The position numbers were made by a program, and so were the translations under genes. The notes beneath the pieces are model-generated. The model had not been told where the DNA came from, ran no database searches, and saw only the letters and a program-made list of their open reading frames with translations. This document shows positions 34,956 to 49,633 of a DNA stretch of 64,000 nt, piece by piece. The stretch is from the NCBI RefSeq assembly GCF_014145675.1, contig NZ_JACGZW010000003.1, positions 676,472 to 740,471 on the forward strand, in the 5' to 3' direction. The DNA comes from Amycolatopsis dendrobii. GTDB taxonomy: Bacteria; Actinomycetota; Actinomycetes; Mycobacteriales; Pseudonocardiaceae. Numbering within the stretch: the first letter of the stretch is position 1; every line of letters starts with the position of its first letter.

Positions 34956-39564
<4,609 letters not shown>

Positions 39565-39634
39565 CTGGGCGTCCCCCTCCGACGCGGTTCAGCTTCCCAC
39601 GAACCGTGTCGGCCCGGTCACAGTGGATGGAAGT

Positions 39635-39648
39635 TGACACCGGTGTCA
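39635..39648. promoter_or_regulatory. MerR-type operator, perfect 14-bp palindrome
   Basis: TGACACCGGTGTCA is self-complementary and overlaps a TTGACA -35 (39634-39639). It resembles the operators of MerR regulators. It lies 50 bp upstream of the MDR oxidoreductase start. Confidence 0.6.
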
Positions 39649-39698
39649 GGAAATAGCGTCGGTCCCGATCCGACCGGGCCACAGGAGGGAATCAGCGG

Positions 39699-40586
39699 AT
39701 GAGCACTGTCTTGGGATACCGGGCGTTCGGCGCGGCCGACGTCCAGGAGTACTTCGACCGGCCGGACCCGGCACCCGGTCCCGCTGAGGTTCTGGTCCGG
39801 GTCGCGGCCGCGGGGGTGAATCCGCTCGATCATCTGCTGCGGTCCGGCCATGTCCCCGATTTGAACGGGCATCTGCCGTTTCCCCAGGTCATCGGGATGG
39901 AGGCGGCGGGGACGGTGCTCGCCGTGGGCGAGGACGCGACCGGGCTGGAAGTCGGCGACCGGGTCACCGGGTTCGCGTTGACCGGGGCGGGCACGTACGC
40001 GGAAACGACCCTGCTGCTCGGCGAATCCACCGCGCGCATTCCGGATTCCCTGCCGTGGACCTGGGCGGCGACCATCCCCGTCGCGGGCACCACGGCGCTG
40101 GACGTGCTCGACCAGCTCGACCTGCCGAAGGGCGCGTCGCTGCTGGTGAACGGAATCGGCGGCGGGGTCGGCATCGCGGTGGCCCAGCTCGCGCGGGACC
40201 GGGGGCTCGTCGTGACCGGTACGGGCAGCGCGGCCAAGCGGGAACTCGCGACGAAGTACGGCGCGGCGTTCGTCGACTACACGGCAGGCAGCGTCGTGGG
40301 CAGTTTCGACGCCGTGGTCGACACCGTCGGCGGTCAGTCTTTGCGCGACGTCGCGTCGTTGGGGAAGAAGCTCGTCGCCGCCGGGGATCCGTCGGTGACC
40401 GAACTCGGCGGCGAGTTCGTCCGTCGTCGCCTCGACCGGGCGAGCCTGGAGCGGGTCGCCGAGTTGATGGCCCAGCGGCGGCTCGATCCGCACATCACCG
40501 GGACTTATCCGCTCGCGCGGGCGCAGGAAGCGTTGGCGCTCGTCGAGTCCCGGCACGCGTCGGGCAAGCTAGTCATCAGCATCTAG
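39699..40586 (+). CDS. Zinc-free MDR-type NADPH:quinone oxidoreductase-like protein
   Basis: A 295-residue medium-chain dehydrogenase/reductase. It has VAAAGVNPLDHLLR, IGMEAAGTVLAVGEDA, and the nucleotide site LLVNGIGGGVGIAVAQLA. Zinc ligands of alcohol dehydrogenases are absent, as in quinone oxidoreductases. It probably reduces quinones or enones with NADPH. AGGAGGG nine bases before ATG 39699 fixes the start. The 3' end overlaps the convergent MerR gene by four bases, and a MerR-type palindrome lies in its promoter. Confidence 0.85.
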   Translation: MSTVLGYRAFGAADVQEYFDRPDPAPGPAEVLVRVAAAGVNPLDHLLRSGHVPDLNGHLPFPQVIGMEAAGTVLAVGEDATGLEVGDRVTGFALTGAGTYAETTLLLGESTARIPDSLPWTWAATIPVAGTTALDVLDQLDLPKGASLLVNGIGGGVGIAVAQLARDRGLVVTGTGSAAKRELATKYGAAFVDYTAGSVVGSFDAVVDTVGGQSLRDVASLGKKLVAAGDPSVTELGGEFVRRRLDRASLERVAELMAQRRLDPHITGTYPLARAQEALALVESRHASGKLVISI

Positions 40587-40954
40587 CACGAGACGCCTTC
40601 GCCCTGCCGGTATCGGGTGTTCGCCTCGATCAGCACGTCCAGTGCGTCGCGGGCATCGGCGAGCCGGGCGATGTCGGCGGTCAGCCGGTCCCGCTCCCCC
40701 ACCATGGTGGTGAAAGCGTCTTCGATGACGGCCGCGTCGTCGCTGTGCACACAGGGCAGCAGCCGGGCGATCACCTTGCTGGGCAAGCCCGCGCCGAACA
40801 ACCGGCGGACGAGTTCGACCCGCTCGACCTCGGTCGCCAGGTACTGCCGCTGCCCGCCCGCGGACCGCGTGCTGCGCACCAGGCCCTGCTGTTCGTAGTA
40901 CCGCAGCGAGCGGGCGCTGACCCCGGTCTTCCGGGCTAATTCGCCGATCCGCAC
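40583..40954 (-). CDS. MerR-family transcriptional regulator
   Basis: A 123-residue MerR protein. The N-terminal winged helix is RIGELARKTGVSARSLRYYEQQGLV and the C-terminal half is a dimerisation coiled coil. Cysteines occur at LLPCVHSDD and at the C-terminal end (GVSC). It faces the MDR oxidoreductase tail-to-tail and probably controls it through the palindrome at 39635. GTG 40954 has TAAGCT seven bases upstream and no ribosome site. Confidence 0.88.
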   Translation of the reverse strand: MRIGELARKTGVSARSLRYYEQQGLVRSTRSAGGQRQYLATEVERVELVRRLFGAGLPSKVIARLLPCVHSDDAAVIEDAFTTMVGERDRLTADIARLADARDALDVLIEANTRYRQGEGVSC

Positions 40955-40961
40955 AGAACCC

Positions 40962-40967
40962 AGCTTA
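40962..40967 (-). promoter_or_regulatory. Leaderless -10 element (TAAGCT) of merR-type gene
   Basis: TAAGCT, seven bases, GTG 40954 on the minus strand. It starts directly after the gltBD terminator hairpin. Confidence 0.5.
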
Positions 40968-40973
40968 AAGAAA

Positions 40974-41005
40974 CGGGCCCCGGCGCGCCGTTGCGCCGGG
41001 GCCCG
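40974..41005 (-). terminator. Perfect 13-bp hairpin after gltBD
   Basis: CGGGCCCCGGCGC (40974-40986) pairs with 40993-41005 around a six-base loop. It lies 17 bases beyond the gltD stop. Confidence 0.75.
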
Positions 41006-41022
41006 AGCCAGGGGGAATCACA

Positions 41023-42531
41023 TCACACCACCGCGAGCGGCAACGCGGTCGGGTGCACGGGAGCCGGAAGGTCCGAGGCACCGGTCAGGAACGTGTCCAC
41101 CGCAGCCGCCACCGAGCGGCCCTCCGCGATGGCCCACACGACCAGCGACGCGCCGCGGTGGGCGTCGCCGCAGACGAAGACCCCGGGGGTTTCCGTCTGC
41201 CAGTCCGCCCCGCACGACAGGGTGCCGCGGCGGGTCAGGGTCAGGTCCAGGCCTTCCAGCAGCGGCATTTCCTCGACGCCTTCGAAGCCGATCGCCAGCA
41301 GGACCAGGTCCGCGGGCAGCGTTTCGACCTTCTCGTTGACCGGGATGACCTCGCGGCGGCCGGTTTCCGGGTCCTTCTGCACGCGGACTTCCTGCAGTTC
41401 CACGGCCTTGACGTGCCCGTCGCCGTCGTCGACGAACCGCTTGACCGCCACCGCGAACTTCCGCTCGCCCGCCTCCTCGTGCGCCGGGTAGGTGCGCAGG
41501 ATGTACGGCCAGGTCGGCCACGGCGAGCGCTCGTCGTCGCGGACTTCCGGCGGCGTGGGGTACTGGTCGAGCTGGGTGACCGACAGCGCGCCTTGGCGAG
41601 TCGCGGTGCCGTAGGAGTCCGCGCCGGTGTCGCCGCCGCCGATGATCACGACGTGCTTGCCGTTCGCGTCGACCGGGGACGGGCCGTCGCCCTCCACGAA
41701 CTTGTTGGCGGGCACCAGGTGTTCCATCGCCAGGTGGATGCCCTGCAGCGATCGGCCCGGCGTGGCGCGGTCGTCCCGGCCGCGCAGCGCGCCCACGGCG
41801 AGCACGACCGCGTCGTACTGCGCGCGCAGGTCTTCCACCGACAGGTCGACGCCGACCTCGCAGCCGGTGACGAACTTCGTGCCCTCCTTGCGCAGTTGCG
41901 CGAGCCGCCGGTCGAGGACCTTCTTCTCCATCTTGAACTCGGGAATGCCGTACCGCAGCAGGCCGCCGAGCCGGTCGTCCCGTTCGAAGACGGTGACCTC
42001 GTGGCCCGCGCGGGTCAGCTGCTGCGCCGCGGCGAGCCCGGCCGGACCGGAGCCGACGACGGCCACCTTGCGGCCCGAGGACACCTCGGCAGGCTGCGGC
42101 TGCACGTATCCGGCTTCCCACGACTGCGCCGCGATCGTCTCCTCGACGCGCTTGATCGCCACCGGCCCGCCGGACAGCGGCGAGATCGACAGCACGCAGC
42201 CCGCCTCGCACGGCGCGGGGCACAGCTTCCCGGTGAATTCCGGGAAATTGTTGGTGGCGTGCAAGCGATCGCTGGCCGCCGCCCAGTCGCCGCGGCGGAC
42301 GAGGTCGTTCCATTCCGGGATCAGATTGCCCAGCGGACAGCCGGAACCGCCGGAGTGGCAGAACGGGATGCCGCAGTCCATGCACCGCGACGCCTGCGTG
42401 CGCACCTGCTCGTTGCGCTCGTCCGCCGGAACGTCGGCGTAGACCTCGCCCCACGAGGAAAGCCGTTCCTCGTAGGACTTCTTCTTCGGTTCTTGCCGTT
42501 CGTGCTTGAGAAAACCGGTGGGGTCAGCCAC
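41023..42531 (-). CDS. gltD: Glutamate synthase (NADPH) small subunit
   Basis: A 502-residue GltD. Two N-terminal Cys clusters for 4Fe-4S centres ([11 protein letters not shown] and [10 protein letters not shown]) are followed by an FAD site ([15 protein letters not shown]) and an NADPH site ([13 protein letters not shown]). It feeds electrons to GltB, which converts 2-oxoglutarate and glutamine to two glutamates. The start GTG 42531 overlaps the gltB end by eight bases, so the subunits are coupled. The extra N-terminal extension of the open frame is a shadow. Confidence 0.95.
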   Translation of the reverse strand: MADPTGFLKHERQEPKKKSYEERLSSWGEVYADVPADERNEQVRTQASRCMDCGIPFCHSGGSGCPLGNLIPEWNDLVRRGDWAAASDRLHATNNFPEFTGKLCPAPCEAGCVLSISPLSGGPVAIKRVEETIAAQSWEAGYVQPQPAEVSSGRKVAVVGSGPAGLAAAQQLTRAGHEVTVFERDDRLGGLLRYGIPEFKMEKKVLDRRLAQLRKEGTKFVTGCEVGVDLSVEDLRAQYDAVVLAVGALRGRDDRATPGRSLQGIHLAMEHLVPANKFVEGDGPSPVDANGKHVVIIGGGDTGADSYGTATRQGALSVTQLDQYPTPPEVRDDERSPWPTWPYILRTYPAHEEAGERKFAVAVKRFVDDGDGHVKAVELQEVRVQKDPETGRREVIPVNEKVETLPADLVLLAIGFEGVEEMPLLEGLDLTLTRRGTLSCGADWQTETPGVFVCGDAHRGASLVVWAIAEGRSVAAAVDTFLTGASDLPAPVHPTALPLAVV

Positions 42532-45500
42532 GAGCCGCCTCCATGATCGCTTCGTCGACGTCTCGGCCGGCTGCACGCGCCGCCTTCGCCGCATCGAGAA
42601 CCCGCTGGTAGTCGCGCGGCATCACCTTGGTGAACGCCGCCGAGCGCCGGGTCCAGTCGCCCAGGAGCGACGCGGCCACGGCCGAGCGGGTGAGGTCGTG
42701 GTGCTGCTGCACGATCTGCTTGAGCCAGGCCAGGTCCTCCGGGTCCGGCGGAAGCAGGTCCACCATGTCCTGGTTGACCTTCGCGCGGTCGAGGTCGAGC
42801 ACGTACGCGCTGCCGCCGGACATCCCGGCCGCCAGGTTCCGCCCGGTCGGGCCGAGCACCACCGCGCGGCCGCCGGTCATGTACTCGAACGCGTGGTCGC
42901 CCACGCCCTCGGCCACGACCGTCGCGCCGGAGTTGCGGACGCAGAACCGCTCGCCGACCTGGCCGCGCAGGAACAGCTCGCCGGAAGTCGCGCCGTAGGC
43001 CAGCGTGTTGCCCGCGATCGTCTGCTGTTCCGCGGCGAAGCTCGCGTCCGGATGCGGGCGGACCACGATCCGGCCGCCGGACAGGCCCTTGCCGACGTAG
43101 TCGTTCGCGTCGCCGACCATTTCCAGCGTGATGCCGCGCGGCAGGAACGCGCCGAGCGACTGCCCGGCCGAACCGGTGAGCAGCACGTGGATCGTGCCGT
43201 CCGGCAGGCCCTCGCCGCCGTAGCGGCGGGTGATCTCCGAGCCCAGCAGCGTGCCGACAGTGCGGTTCACGTTGCGCACCGGCAGTTCCAGGCGCACCGG
43301 ATGCGCGTCCTCCAGCGCCGCCTCGGCGAGCTGGATGAGCGTGCGGTCCAGAGCGTGCGCCAAGCCGTGGTCCTGCTCGCGCACGCGCCGCTTCGCGCCG
43401 CCGTACGGCGTCTCCGCGGGCATCTCGAAGACCGGGCCGAGGTCGAGCCCGGAGGCCTTCCAGTGCTGCACGGCCTCGTCGGTGTCGAGCATCTCGGCGT
43501 GCCCGATCGCCTCGTCGAGAGTCCGGAATCCCAGCTGTGCCAGGGTTTCCCGCACTTCCTCGGCGACGAACTCGAAGTACCGCACCACGTGGTCGGCCTG
43601 CCCGGTGTAGCGCTTGCGCAGCTCCGGGCTCTGCGTGGCGACGCCGACCGGACACGTGTCGAGGTGACACACGCGCATCATGATGCAGCCCGCCACGACG
43701 AGCGGCGCGGTCGCGAAGCCGTACTCCTCGGCGCCGAGCAGCGCGGCGATCACGACGTCGCGGCCGGTCTTCATCGCACCGTCCACCTGCACCGTGATCC
43801 GGTCGCGCAAACCGTTGAGCAGCAACGTCTGCTGCGTTTCGGCGAGCCCGATCTCCCACGGCGTGCCCGCGTGCTTGAGCGAGTTCATCGGCGACGCGCC
43901 GGTTCCGCCGTCGTGCCCGGAGATCAGCACGACGTCCGCGTGCGCCTTGGACACGCCCGCCGCGACCGTGCCGACCCCCAGCGAGGACACCAGCTTCACG
44001 TGGATGCGGGCCTGCTCGTTGGCGTTCTTGAGGTCGTGGATCAGCTGCGCCAGGTCCTCAATGGAGTAAATGTCGTGGTGCGGCGGCGGGGAAATCAGCC
44101 CGACGCCCGGCGTCGAATGCCGCGTGCGGGCGATCCACGGGTACACCTTGTTCGGCGGCAGCTGCCCGCCTTCGCCCGGCTTCGCGCCCTGCGCCATCTT
44201 GATCTGGATGTCGTCGGCGTTGACGAGGTACTCGCTCGTGACGCCGAACCGGCCTGACGCGACCTGCTTGATCGCACTGCGCCGCTGCGGGTCGTACAGC
44301 CGCTCCGGGTCCTCGCCGCCCTCGCCGGTGTTCGACCGGCCGCCGATGCGGTTCATCGCGATGGCGAGGGTTTCGTGTGCCTCGGCCGAAATCGAGCCGT
44401 ACGACATCGCCCCGGTGTTGAACCGGCGCAGGATCGCCGACGCGGGCTCGACCTCGTCCAGCGGGATCGGCTCGCGCGCGCCGTCGCGGAACTTGAACAG
44501 CCCGCGCAGCGTGCCGCCCTCGCGGTAGAGCCGGTGCACCTCTTCGGTGTACTTGCGGTACACCTCGTCGCGCCCGGTCTTCGACGCGTGCTGCAGCAGG
44601 AACACCGTCTCCGGCGTGAACAGGTGCAGTTCGCCCTCGCGGCGGTACGCGTACTCGCCGCCGGTCTCGAGTCCGCGGTGGACCCGGTCGGTCGGGTTGT
44701 CCGGGTACGCCCGGCGGTGCCGCACCGCGACCTCTTCGGCGAGCACGTCCAGCCCGACGCCGCCGAGCTTCGACGACGTTCCGGTGAAGTACTCGTCGAG
44801 CAGTTCCTGGCTCAGGCCAAGGGATTCGAACACCTGCGCCGCGGTGTACGCGCCGACCGTCGAAATGCCCATTTTGGACATGATCTTCAGGACGCCCTTG
44901 ACGAGCGCCTGCACGTAGCTGCGGACCGCCTTCGCCGGCTCGATGCCGGTGATCGCGCCCTGGCTGATCATGTCTTCGATGGTTTCGAAGGCGAGGTACG
45001 GGTTCACCGCCGCCGCGCCGTAGCCCAGCAGCAGCGCGATGTGGTGCACCTCGCGGGCGTCGCCGGTCTCCACGACAAGCGCGACGCGCAGCCGTTCCTT
45101 GGTGCGCACGAGATGGTGGTGCACCGCGGAAACCAGCAGCAGCGACGGGATCGGCGCCATCCGGTGGTCGGAATCGCGGTCGGACAGCACGAGTGTGCGC
45201 GCACCCGCCGCGATCGCCTCGGACGCGTCGCGCCGCACCCGCTCGATCGCCGCCGCGAGCGCGTCCGCCCCGCCGTCCGCTTCGTACAGTCCGGAAAGGA
45301 CGCTGCAGGCGAAACCGGGCAGGTCGCCGTCGTCGTTGATGTGGATGAGCTTGGCCAGCTCGTCGTTGTCGATCACCGGGTACGGCAGGTTCAGGTGCCG
45401 GCAGGAGGCGGGCCCGGGCGCGAGCAGATTGCGCTCCGGCCCCATGATCCGGCTCATCGACGTGACCAGCTCTTCGCGGATCGCGTCCAGCGGCGGGTTG

Positions 45501-47065
45501 GTCACCTGCGCGAAGTTCTGCTTGAAATAGTCGTAGAGCAGCCGCGACCGCTTGGAGAGCACCGCGACCGGGGTGTCCGATCCCATCGATCCGATCGGCT
45601 CGGCCCCGTTGGCGGCCATCGGCGCGAGCAGGATCTTCAGTTCTTCTTCGGTGTAGCCGAAAGCGAGCTGGCGGCGCAGCACCGAATCGTGACTCTGCAC
45701 CACGTGGTCGCGGTCGGGCAGCTCGGCGATCTTCAGCAGGCCGGCGTGCAGCCAGTCGCTGTACTGCTGCTTGCGCGCCAGCGCGGACTTGACCTCTTCG
45801 TCGTCCACGATCCGGCCCGCGGCGGTGTCCACGAGGAACATCCGGCCGGGCTGCAGCCGTCCCTTCGCGACGACGTTTTCCGGTGCCACGTCAAGGACTC
45901 CGGCCTCGCTGGCCAGCACGACGCGGTCGTCGGCGGTGCGCCACCAGCGCGCCGGGCGCAGTCCGTTGCGGTCGAGCACCGCGCCGACGAGCGTGCCGTC
46001 GGTGAAGGTGACGCACGCCGGACCGTCCCACGGCTCCATCAGACTGGCGTGGAACTGGTAGAAAGCGCGCCGTTCCGGATCCATCGAAGTGTGGTTCTCC
46101 CACGCCTCCGGGATCATCATCAGCACCGCGTGCGGCAGCGAGCGGCCCGCGAGGTGGAGCAGCTCCAGCACCTCGTCGAAGGACGCCGAGTCCGACGCGT
46201 CGGCCGAGCAGATCGGGTACAGCCGCGAAAGATCGCCGGGGAGCAGATCGGATTCGAGCAGCGCCTCGCGGGCGCGCATGCGGTTGCGGTTGCCGCGGAT
46301 CGTGTTGATCTCGCCGTTGTGCGCCACGAACCGGAACGGGTGCGCGAGCGGCCACGACGGGAAAGTGTTGGTGGAGAACCGGGAGTGCACGAGCGCGATC
46401 GCGCTGGTGAGCCGGGAATCGCGGAGATCGGGGAAGAACCGGGGCAGCTGCTCGGGCGTGAGCATGCCTTTGTAGACGATCGTGCGCGCGGACAGCGACG
46501 GGAAGTACGTGCCGCAGCCGGACGCGAGGCTCTCGTGCTCGACGCGCTTGCGCAGGCAGAAAGCCAGCCGGTCCAGTTCGAGGCCGGTTTCGCCGTGCGG
46601 GGACGACACGAACAGCATCGCGAAATGCGGCATCACCGAACGCGCGGTGGGGCCGATGTCCGCGCCGTCGGTGTCCACCGGAACCTCGCGCCAGCCAAGG
46701 ACGGCGAGCCCTTCTTCGGCCGCGATCCGCTCGGTGAGCCCGATCGCCTTGCGGCGCTGCTCGTCGTCGGCGGGCAGGAACGCGATCCCGGCGGCATACG
46801 AGCCGCCCGCGGGCAACGGGAAACCCGCCTCGGCGCGCAGCAGCTCGTCGGGCAGCTGAAGCAGGATCCCGGCGCCGTCGCCGCTCGTCGGCTCGGCTCC
46901 CGCGGCTCCGCGGTGGTCGAGATTCGTGAGCGCGGCGAGACCGTCGGTGACGATGCCGTGCGTGCGGCGGCCCTGGACGTCGGCGACCATGGCGACGCCG
47001 CAGGAATCCTGCTCGGTGTCCGGGTCGTACAGACCCTGCTTGCCGGGGATGGCGGAGAAGATCAT
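42524..47065 (-). CDS. gltB: Glutamate synthase (NADPH) large subunit
   Basis: A 1513-residue GltB. A short propeptide leads to Cys22 in [10 protein letters not shown], the N-terminal nucleophile of the class II glutaminase domain after processing. The central and FMN synthase domains follow, with the 3Fe-4S cysteines in [17 protein letters not shown], and the C-terminal GXGXG-type glutamate synthase domain ends the protein. GGAGGT upstream of ATG 47065 sets the start; the open frame beyond it crosses the promoter. A GlnR-like half-site lies about 95 bp upstream. Confidence 0.96.
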   Translation of the reverse strand: MIFSAIPGKQGLYDPDTEQDSCGVAMVADVQGRRTHGIVTDGLAALTNLDHRGAAGAEPTSGDGAGILLQLPDELLRAEAGFPLPAGGSYAAGIAFLPADDEQRRKAIGLTERIAAEEGLAVLGWREVPVDTDGADIGPTARSVMPHFAMLFVSSPHGETGLELDRLAFCLRKRVEHESLASGCGTYFPSLSARTIVYKGMLTPEQLPRFFPDLRDSRLTSAIALVHSRFSTNTFPSWPLAHPFRFVAHNGEINTIRGNRNRMRAREALLESDLLPGDLSRLYPICSADASDSASFDEVLELLHLAGRSLPHAVLMMIPEAWENHTSMDPERRAFYQFHASLMEPWDGPACVTFTDGTLVGAVLDRNGLRPARWWRTADDRVVLASEAGVLDVAPENVVAKGRLQPGRMFLVDTAAGRIVDDEEVKSALARKQQYSDWLHAGLLKIAELPDRDHVVQSHDSVLRRQLAFGYTEEELKILLAPMAANGAEPIGSMGSDTPVAVLSKRSRLLYDYFKQNFAQVTNPPLDAIREELVTSMSRIMGPERNLLAPGPASCRHLNLPYPVIDNDELAKLIHINDDGDLPGFACSVLSGLYEADGGADALAAAIERVRRDASEAIAAGARTLVLSDRDSDHRMAPIPSLLLVSAVHHHLVRTKERLRVALVVETGDAREVHHIALLLGYGAAAVNPYLAFETIEDMISQGAITGIEPAKAVRSYVQALVKGVLKIMSKMGISTVGAYTAAQVFESLGLSQELLDEYFTGTSSKLGGVGLDVLAEEVAVRHRRAYPDNPTDRVHRGLETGGEYAYRREGELHLFTPETVFLLQHASKTGRDEVYRKYTEEVHRLYREGGTLRGLFKFRDGAREPIPLDEVEPASAILRRFNTGAMSYGSISAEAHETLAIAMNRIGGRSNTGEGGEDPERLYDPQRRSAIKQVASGRFGVTSEYLVNADDIQIKMAQGAKPGEGGQLPPNKVYPWIARTRHSTPGVGLISPPPHHDIYSIEDLAQLIHDLKNANEQARIHVKLVSSLGVGTVAAGVSKAHADVVLISGHDGGTGASPMNSLKHAGTPWEIGLAETQQTLLLNGLRDRITVQVDGAMKTGRDVVIAALLGAEEYGFATAPLVVAGCIMMRVCHLDTCPVGVATQSPELRKRYTGQADHVVRYFEFVAEEVRETLAQLGFRTLDEAIGHAEMLDTDEAVQHWKASGLDLGPVFEMPAETPYGGAKRRVREQDHGLAHALDRTLIQLAEAALEDAHPVRLELPVRNVNRTVGTLLGSEITRRYGGEGLPDGTIHVLLTGSAGQSLGAFLPRGITLEMVGDANDYVGKGLSGGRIVVRPHPDASFAAEQQTIAGNTLAYGATSGELFLRGQVGERFCVRNSGATVVAEGVGDHAFEYMTGGRAVVLGPTGRNLAAGMSGGSAYVLDLDRAKVNQDMVDLLPPDPEDLAWLKQIVQQHHDLTRSAVAASLLGDWTRRSAAFTKVMPRDYQRVLDAAKAARAAGRDVDEAIMEAARG

Positions 47066-47159
47066 GGAAAAGGGACCTCCTTCGTCGTTTCGTGCGGTGG
47101 CCGGCGAACCGGCCGCGGGGAGCGCACGGGACGACGATGGCCCGCTTGTTAGCGCGACT

Positions 47160-47175
47160 TTAACACCTGGGAAAC
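47160..47175. promoter_or_regulatory. Candidate GlnR half-site upstream of gltB
   Basis: TTAAC-ACCTGG-GAAAC fits the actinobacterial GlnR pattern GTnAC-n6-GAAAC except for the first base. It is about 95 bp upstream of the gltB start, a suitable place for nitrogen control. Confidence 0.4.
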
Positions 47176-47410
47176 ACCCCAGCAGCGCCTCGGAGCTCCC
47201 CGAACGGGGAAGAACGGTAACGATCCGGCAGCGCGGAACGACATAGTTCCGGATGGGTTCTGAGATGCTTCGGTCTGCGAAGCATAAGCCCCGGAGCCGC
47301 CGCGCGCACCCGGCACGTGACGAAGTCGATGCGCCCGCTTCGTCCCCTTCGCCCGATCCTCCCAGGTAATCGCACAAATTTCTGGGAACCGCCCACACTC
47401 GGTGATCGTC

Positions 47411-47433
47411 GGTTGCCATAGTGTTCGGCAACC
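47411..47433. promoter_or_regulatory. Inverted repeat upstream of T7SS-like cassette
   Basis: GGTTGCC (47411-47417) and GGCAACC (47427-47433), exact complements, nine-base spacer. CATAGT (47416-47421) within it could be the -10. It is a plausible operator for the three-gene cassette. Confidence 0.45.
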
Positions 47434-47462
47434 AACAGCTCACGGGGAGGGCGGTTTCTTTC

Positions 47463-47804
47463 ATGTCCGGCATAGAAGTCGACGTCGAGACGATGAACCA
47501 GTACGCCGAGGTGCTCGACAGCCTCCACGAGAAGATCAGCAAGATCAACGACTACATGCGCTCCACCGCGTGCGACACGTCCGGGTTCACCGGCCTGTTC
47601 GTGGTGCTGCAGCCGGTGGTGCAGCTGGTCGCGAACCTCTACGGCGGAACGCTCGACTTCGGCCACTCGCGGCTGACCTCGCTTTCGGACGGGGTCAAGC
47701 AGGCGGCGCAGGCCTACGCGCACCACGACGCCAATTCCGCGCAGTTGCTCCAGCAGTTCATCGACCAGTTCGACGGCATCGACTCCGGCCGCGGCGCGGC
47801 CTGA
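47463..47804 (+). CDS. EspC-like type VII secretion substrate/partner
   Basis: A 113-residue helical protein resembling the ESX EspC-like (DUF2580-type) family: [22 protein letters not shown], a central Gly-containing turn, then [21 protein letters not shown]. Tyr85-x3-Asp89 (YAHHD) fits the YxxxD/E secretion signal of type VII substrates. There is no WxG motif in it; the next gene has one, as expected for a substrate pair. GGGGAGG twelve bases upstream and ATG 47463 set the start. No ESX core components (EccB/C/D, MycP) are in the window. Confidence 0.65.
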   Translation: MSGIEVDVETMNQYAEVLDSLHEKISKINDYMRSTACDTSGFTGLFVVLQPVVQLVANLYGGTLDFGHSRLTSLSDGVKQAAQAYAHHDANSAQLLQQFIDQFDGIDSGRGAA

Positions 47805-47845
47805 TGCGCATCCGCACCACACGGCTCTGACGAGGGGGAACAGAC

Positions 47846-49618
47846 ATGGCACGGCACGGCGGAGGCCATGGCGGCAGCCACGGCGGCGGCCACCACTCCG
47901 GGGGAACGGGGACGACGCATCCGCCGTCCCATTCCGGCGGCAACCAGCCGCACCCCGGGAATCAGCCGCATCCCGGCAACCAGCCGCCTCCGGGCGGCCA
48001 GCAGCCCCGTCATCCGGGCGGCGATCAGCACCCCGGCACCGGCCCGGACGGACGCCGTCCGTCCGGCGGGGACGACCGGACGCATCCGAGCGGCACCGGC
48101 GGAAACTCCGGTGACGACAACGGCAACGGCCGGGATGGCCGAGACGGTCGAGACGGCCGAGACGGCCGGGATGGTCGCGACGGCCGGGATGGCCGAGACG
48201 GTCGAGACGGTCAGGACGGCGGCGACGGCCGGGATGGCCGTGACGGCGGCGAAGAAGGCGGCGACGGCCGGGGCCGTGACCGCGGCAACGAGGGCGGCGA
48301 CGAAGGCGGCGGCCGGGGCGGCGACGAAGGCGGCTCCGGCAGCGAAGGCGGCGACGGGGGCGGCGAAGGCGGCACCGGCGGCGACGAGGGCGGTTCCGGC
48401 AGCGAAGGCGGCGAAGGCGGCGGCAACGGCGGCGAGGGCGGCACCGGGGGTTCGGGCGGCGAGCCCGGCGGAGTCCCCGGCGGCACCGGCGACTTCGACC
48501 GCGGCGATTCGATCGTCGAATTGCTGCAGCCGCCGGAAGACACCTCCGGCGAGGACGTCCAGGCGCTGGTGAAGGACGCCGGCGTCGAGGTGATGGCCGT
48601 CGAGTGGGTGTACCAGAAGTTCACCGGCACCACGCTCACCCAGCAGTTCATCGAACCGCTCACCGGCGATTTCTCGAAGATGTCGGCCGACGCCGAGGCA
48701 TGGCGCAACATCTCCGAGGCGATGAAGGCGTTCTCCGAGGTGATGGTCGCCAACGAGAAGACCGTCAGCGATTCCTGGCACGGCATGGCTTCCTTGGAGC
48801 ACAAGGCCTACGTGCAGGCCGGATGGCGGGCCGGGCTCGCGGCCGAGGCCGGGATCGCGTCGCTGATCGCCAAGGGCTTCGACCTCCTGTCGGACACGTC
48901 GAAGAAGCTCGCGGCCAAGGCGCTCGACCTGCTGAAGAGCCTGATCGACCGGCTGCTGGTGATGGCCGCGGAGGCGTGCGTCCCGATCGCGGGCTGGATC
49001 GCCGACGCGATCACCGCGTTCAGCGAACTGCTGCCGCTGATCAACGCCCTGATCTCGATCATCGAGATGATCCAGGACATCATCACGAAGGTCCAGGACA
49101 TCTGGAACTCGATCAAGGACATCGGGTCGCAGCTGCAGAAGATCAAGGACGTCGGCAGCATCGGCGATCTCGTCGACATCGCGAAGAACATCGGCGGCGA
49201 CGTCGGCGACATCAAGGACAACGCCAAGGGCATCGGCCAGGACGCCAAGGACGCCGTGCAGGCGGGCAAGGACGGCGTCCACGAGTCGCGCGAGGCGCAC
49301 GCGGAAAACCGGCGCTCGCGCGAAGGCGGGGACGACGAGGGCGACCGCACGTCCGGCGACAGTAATTCCGGCGAGAACGGCAACCGCCGCTCCGGCGACG
49401 AAGGCGACCGTTCGCAAGGTGACGGCGAGCGGGGGCAGAACCAGCGGTCCCAACCGGACGGTCCGCAGCACCAGCCCCCGCAGAACCAGCAGAACCACCA
49501 GCCGCCGCAGCAACCGAACCACCCGCCGTCCCAGCCGAACCACCCGCCCGCGAACCACCCGCCGTCCCATTCGCCCCGGCGCTCGGCGAGCGGCCGGATC
49601 CACGGCCGCATCGACTAA
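47846..49618 (+). CDS. Repeat-rich WxG-containing putative type VII effector
   Basis: A 590-residue protein. Residues 1-93 are Gly/His/Pro/Gln-rich, 95-133 are collagen-like GRD triplets, and 134-216 are Gly/Glu/Asp/Ser repeats. Residues about 222-400 form a helical domain with AEAWRNIS and SDSWHGMAS (Trp311-x-Gly313), a WxG hairpin. Two strongly hydrophobic helices follow (VMAAEACVPIAGWIADAI, LLPLINALISIIEMI). The C-terminus (about 470-590) is hydrophilic, ending in Pro/Asn/His/Gln repeats. GAGGGGG before ATG 47846 supports the start. I find no enzyme domain; a pore-forming or scaffold role is a guess. Confidence 0.6.
   Translation: MARHGGGHGGSHGGGHHSGGTGTTHPPSHSGGNQPHPGNQPHPGNQPPPGGQQPRHPGGDQHPGTGPDGRRPSGGDDRTHPSGTGGNSGDDNGNGRDGRDGRDGRDGRDGRDGRDGRDGRDGQDGGDGRDGRDGGEEGGDGRGRDRGNEGGDEGGGRGGDEGGSGSEGGDGGGEGGTGGDEGGSGSEGGEGGGNGGEGGTGGSGGEPGGVPGGTGDFDRGDSIVELLQPPEDTSGEDVQALVKDAGVEVMAVEWVYQKFTGTTLTQQFIEPLTGDFSKMSADAEAWRNISEAMKAFSEVMVANEKTVSDSWHGMASLEHKAYVQAGWRAGLAAEAGIASLIAKGFDLLSDTSKKLAAKALDLLKSLIDRLLVMAAEACVPIAGWIADAITAFSELLPLINALISIIEMIQDIITKVQDIWNSIKDIGSQLQKIKDVGSIGDLVDIAKNIGGDVGDIKDNAKGIGQDAKDAVQAGKDGVHESREAHAENRRSREGGDDEGDRTSGDSNSGENGNRRSGDEGDRSQGDGERGQNQRSQPDGPQHQPPQNQQNHQPPQQPNHPPSQPNHPPANHPPSHSPRRSASGRIHGRID
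48128..48244 (+). repeat. 9-bp tandem repeats encoding GRD triplets
   Basis: Thirteen consecutive 9-bp units: nine GRD, one GQD, one GGD, two GRD. Third positions vary (CGG, CGA, CGC; GAT, GAC), so this is not pure slippage. Every frame stays open across it. Confidence 0.85.
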
Positions 49619-49633
49619 GGAGGAACTGCCGAG

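Larger units (their letters stand above)
47066..47462. other. 397-bp divergent regulatory region, gltB to T7SS-like cassette
   Basis: No gene is visible. It contains a GlnR-like element near gltB and a perfect GGTTGCC/GGCAACC dyad close to the cassette. Between these (47180-47400) I see only GC-rich sequence with no clear hairpin. Confidence 0.6.

Noticed and set aside
44375..47152. 925-codon plus-strand frame antisense to gltB
   Set aside because: Antisense shadow; gltB motifs are unambiguous on the minus strand.
47463..47804. Classical WXG100 (EsxA/B) protein
   Set aside because: It contains no tryptophan and therefore no WxG; the EspC-like pattern with YxxxD fits better.
48128..48244. 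Possible CRISPR or minisatellite array
   Set aside because: Units are contiguous 9-mers without spacers and encode GRD triplets in frame with synonymous variation, so it is a coding repeat.
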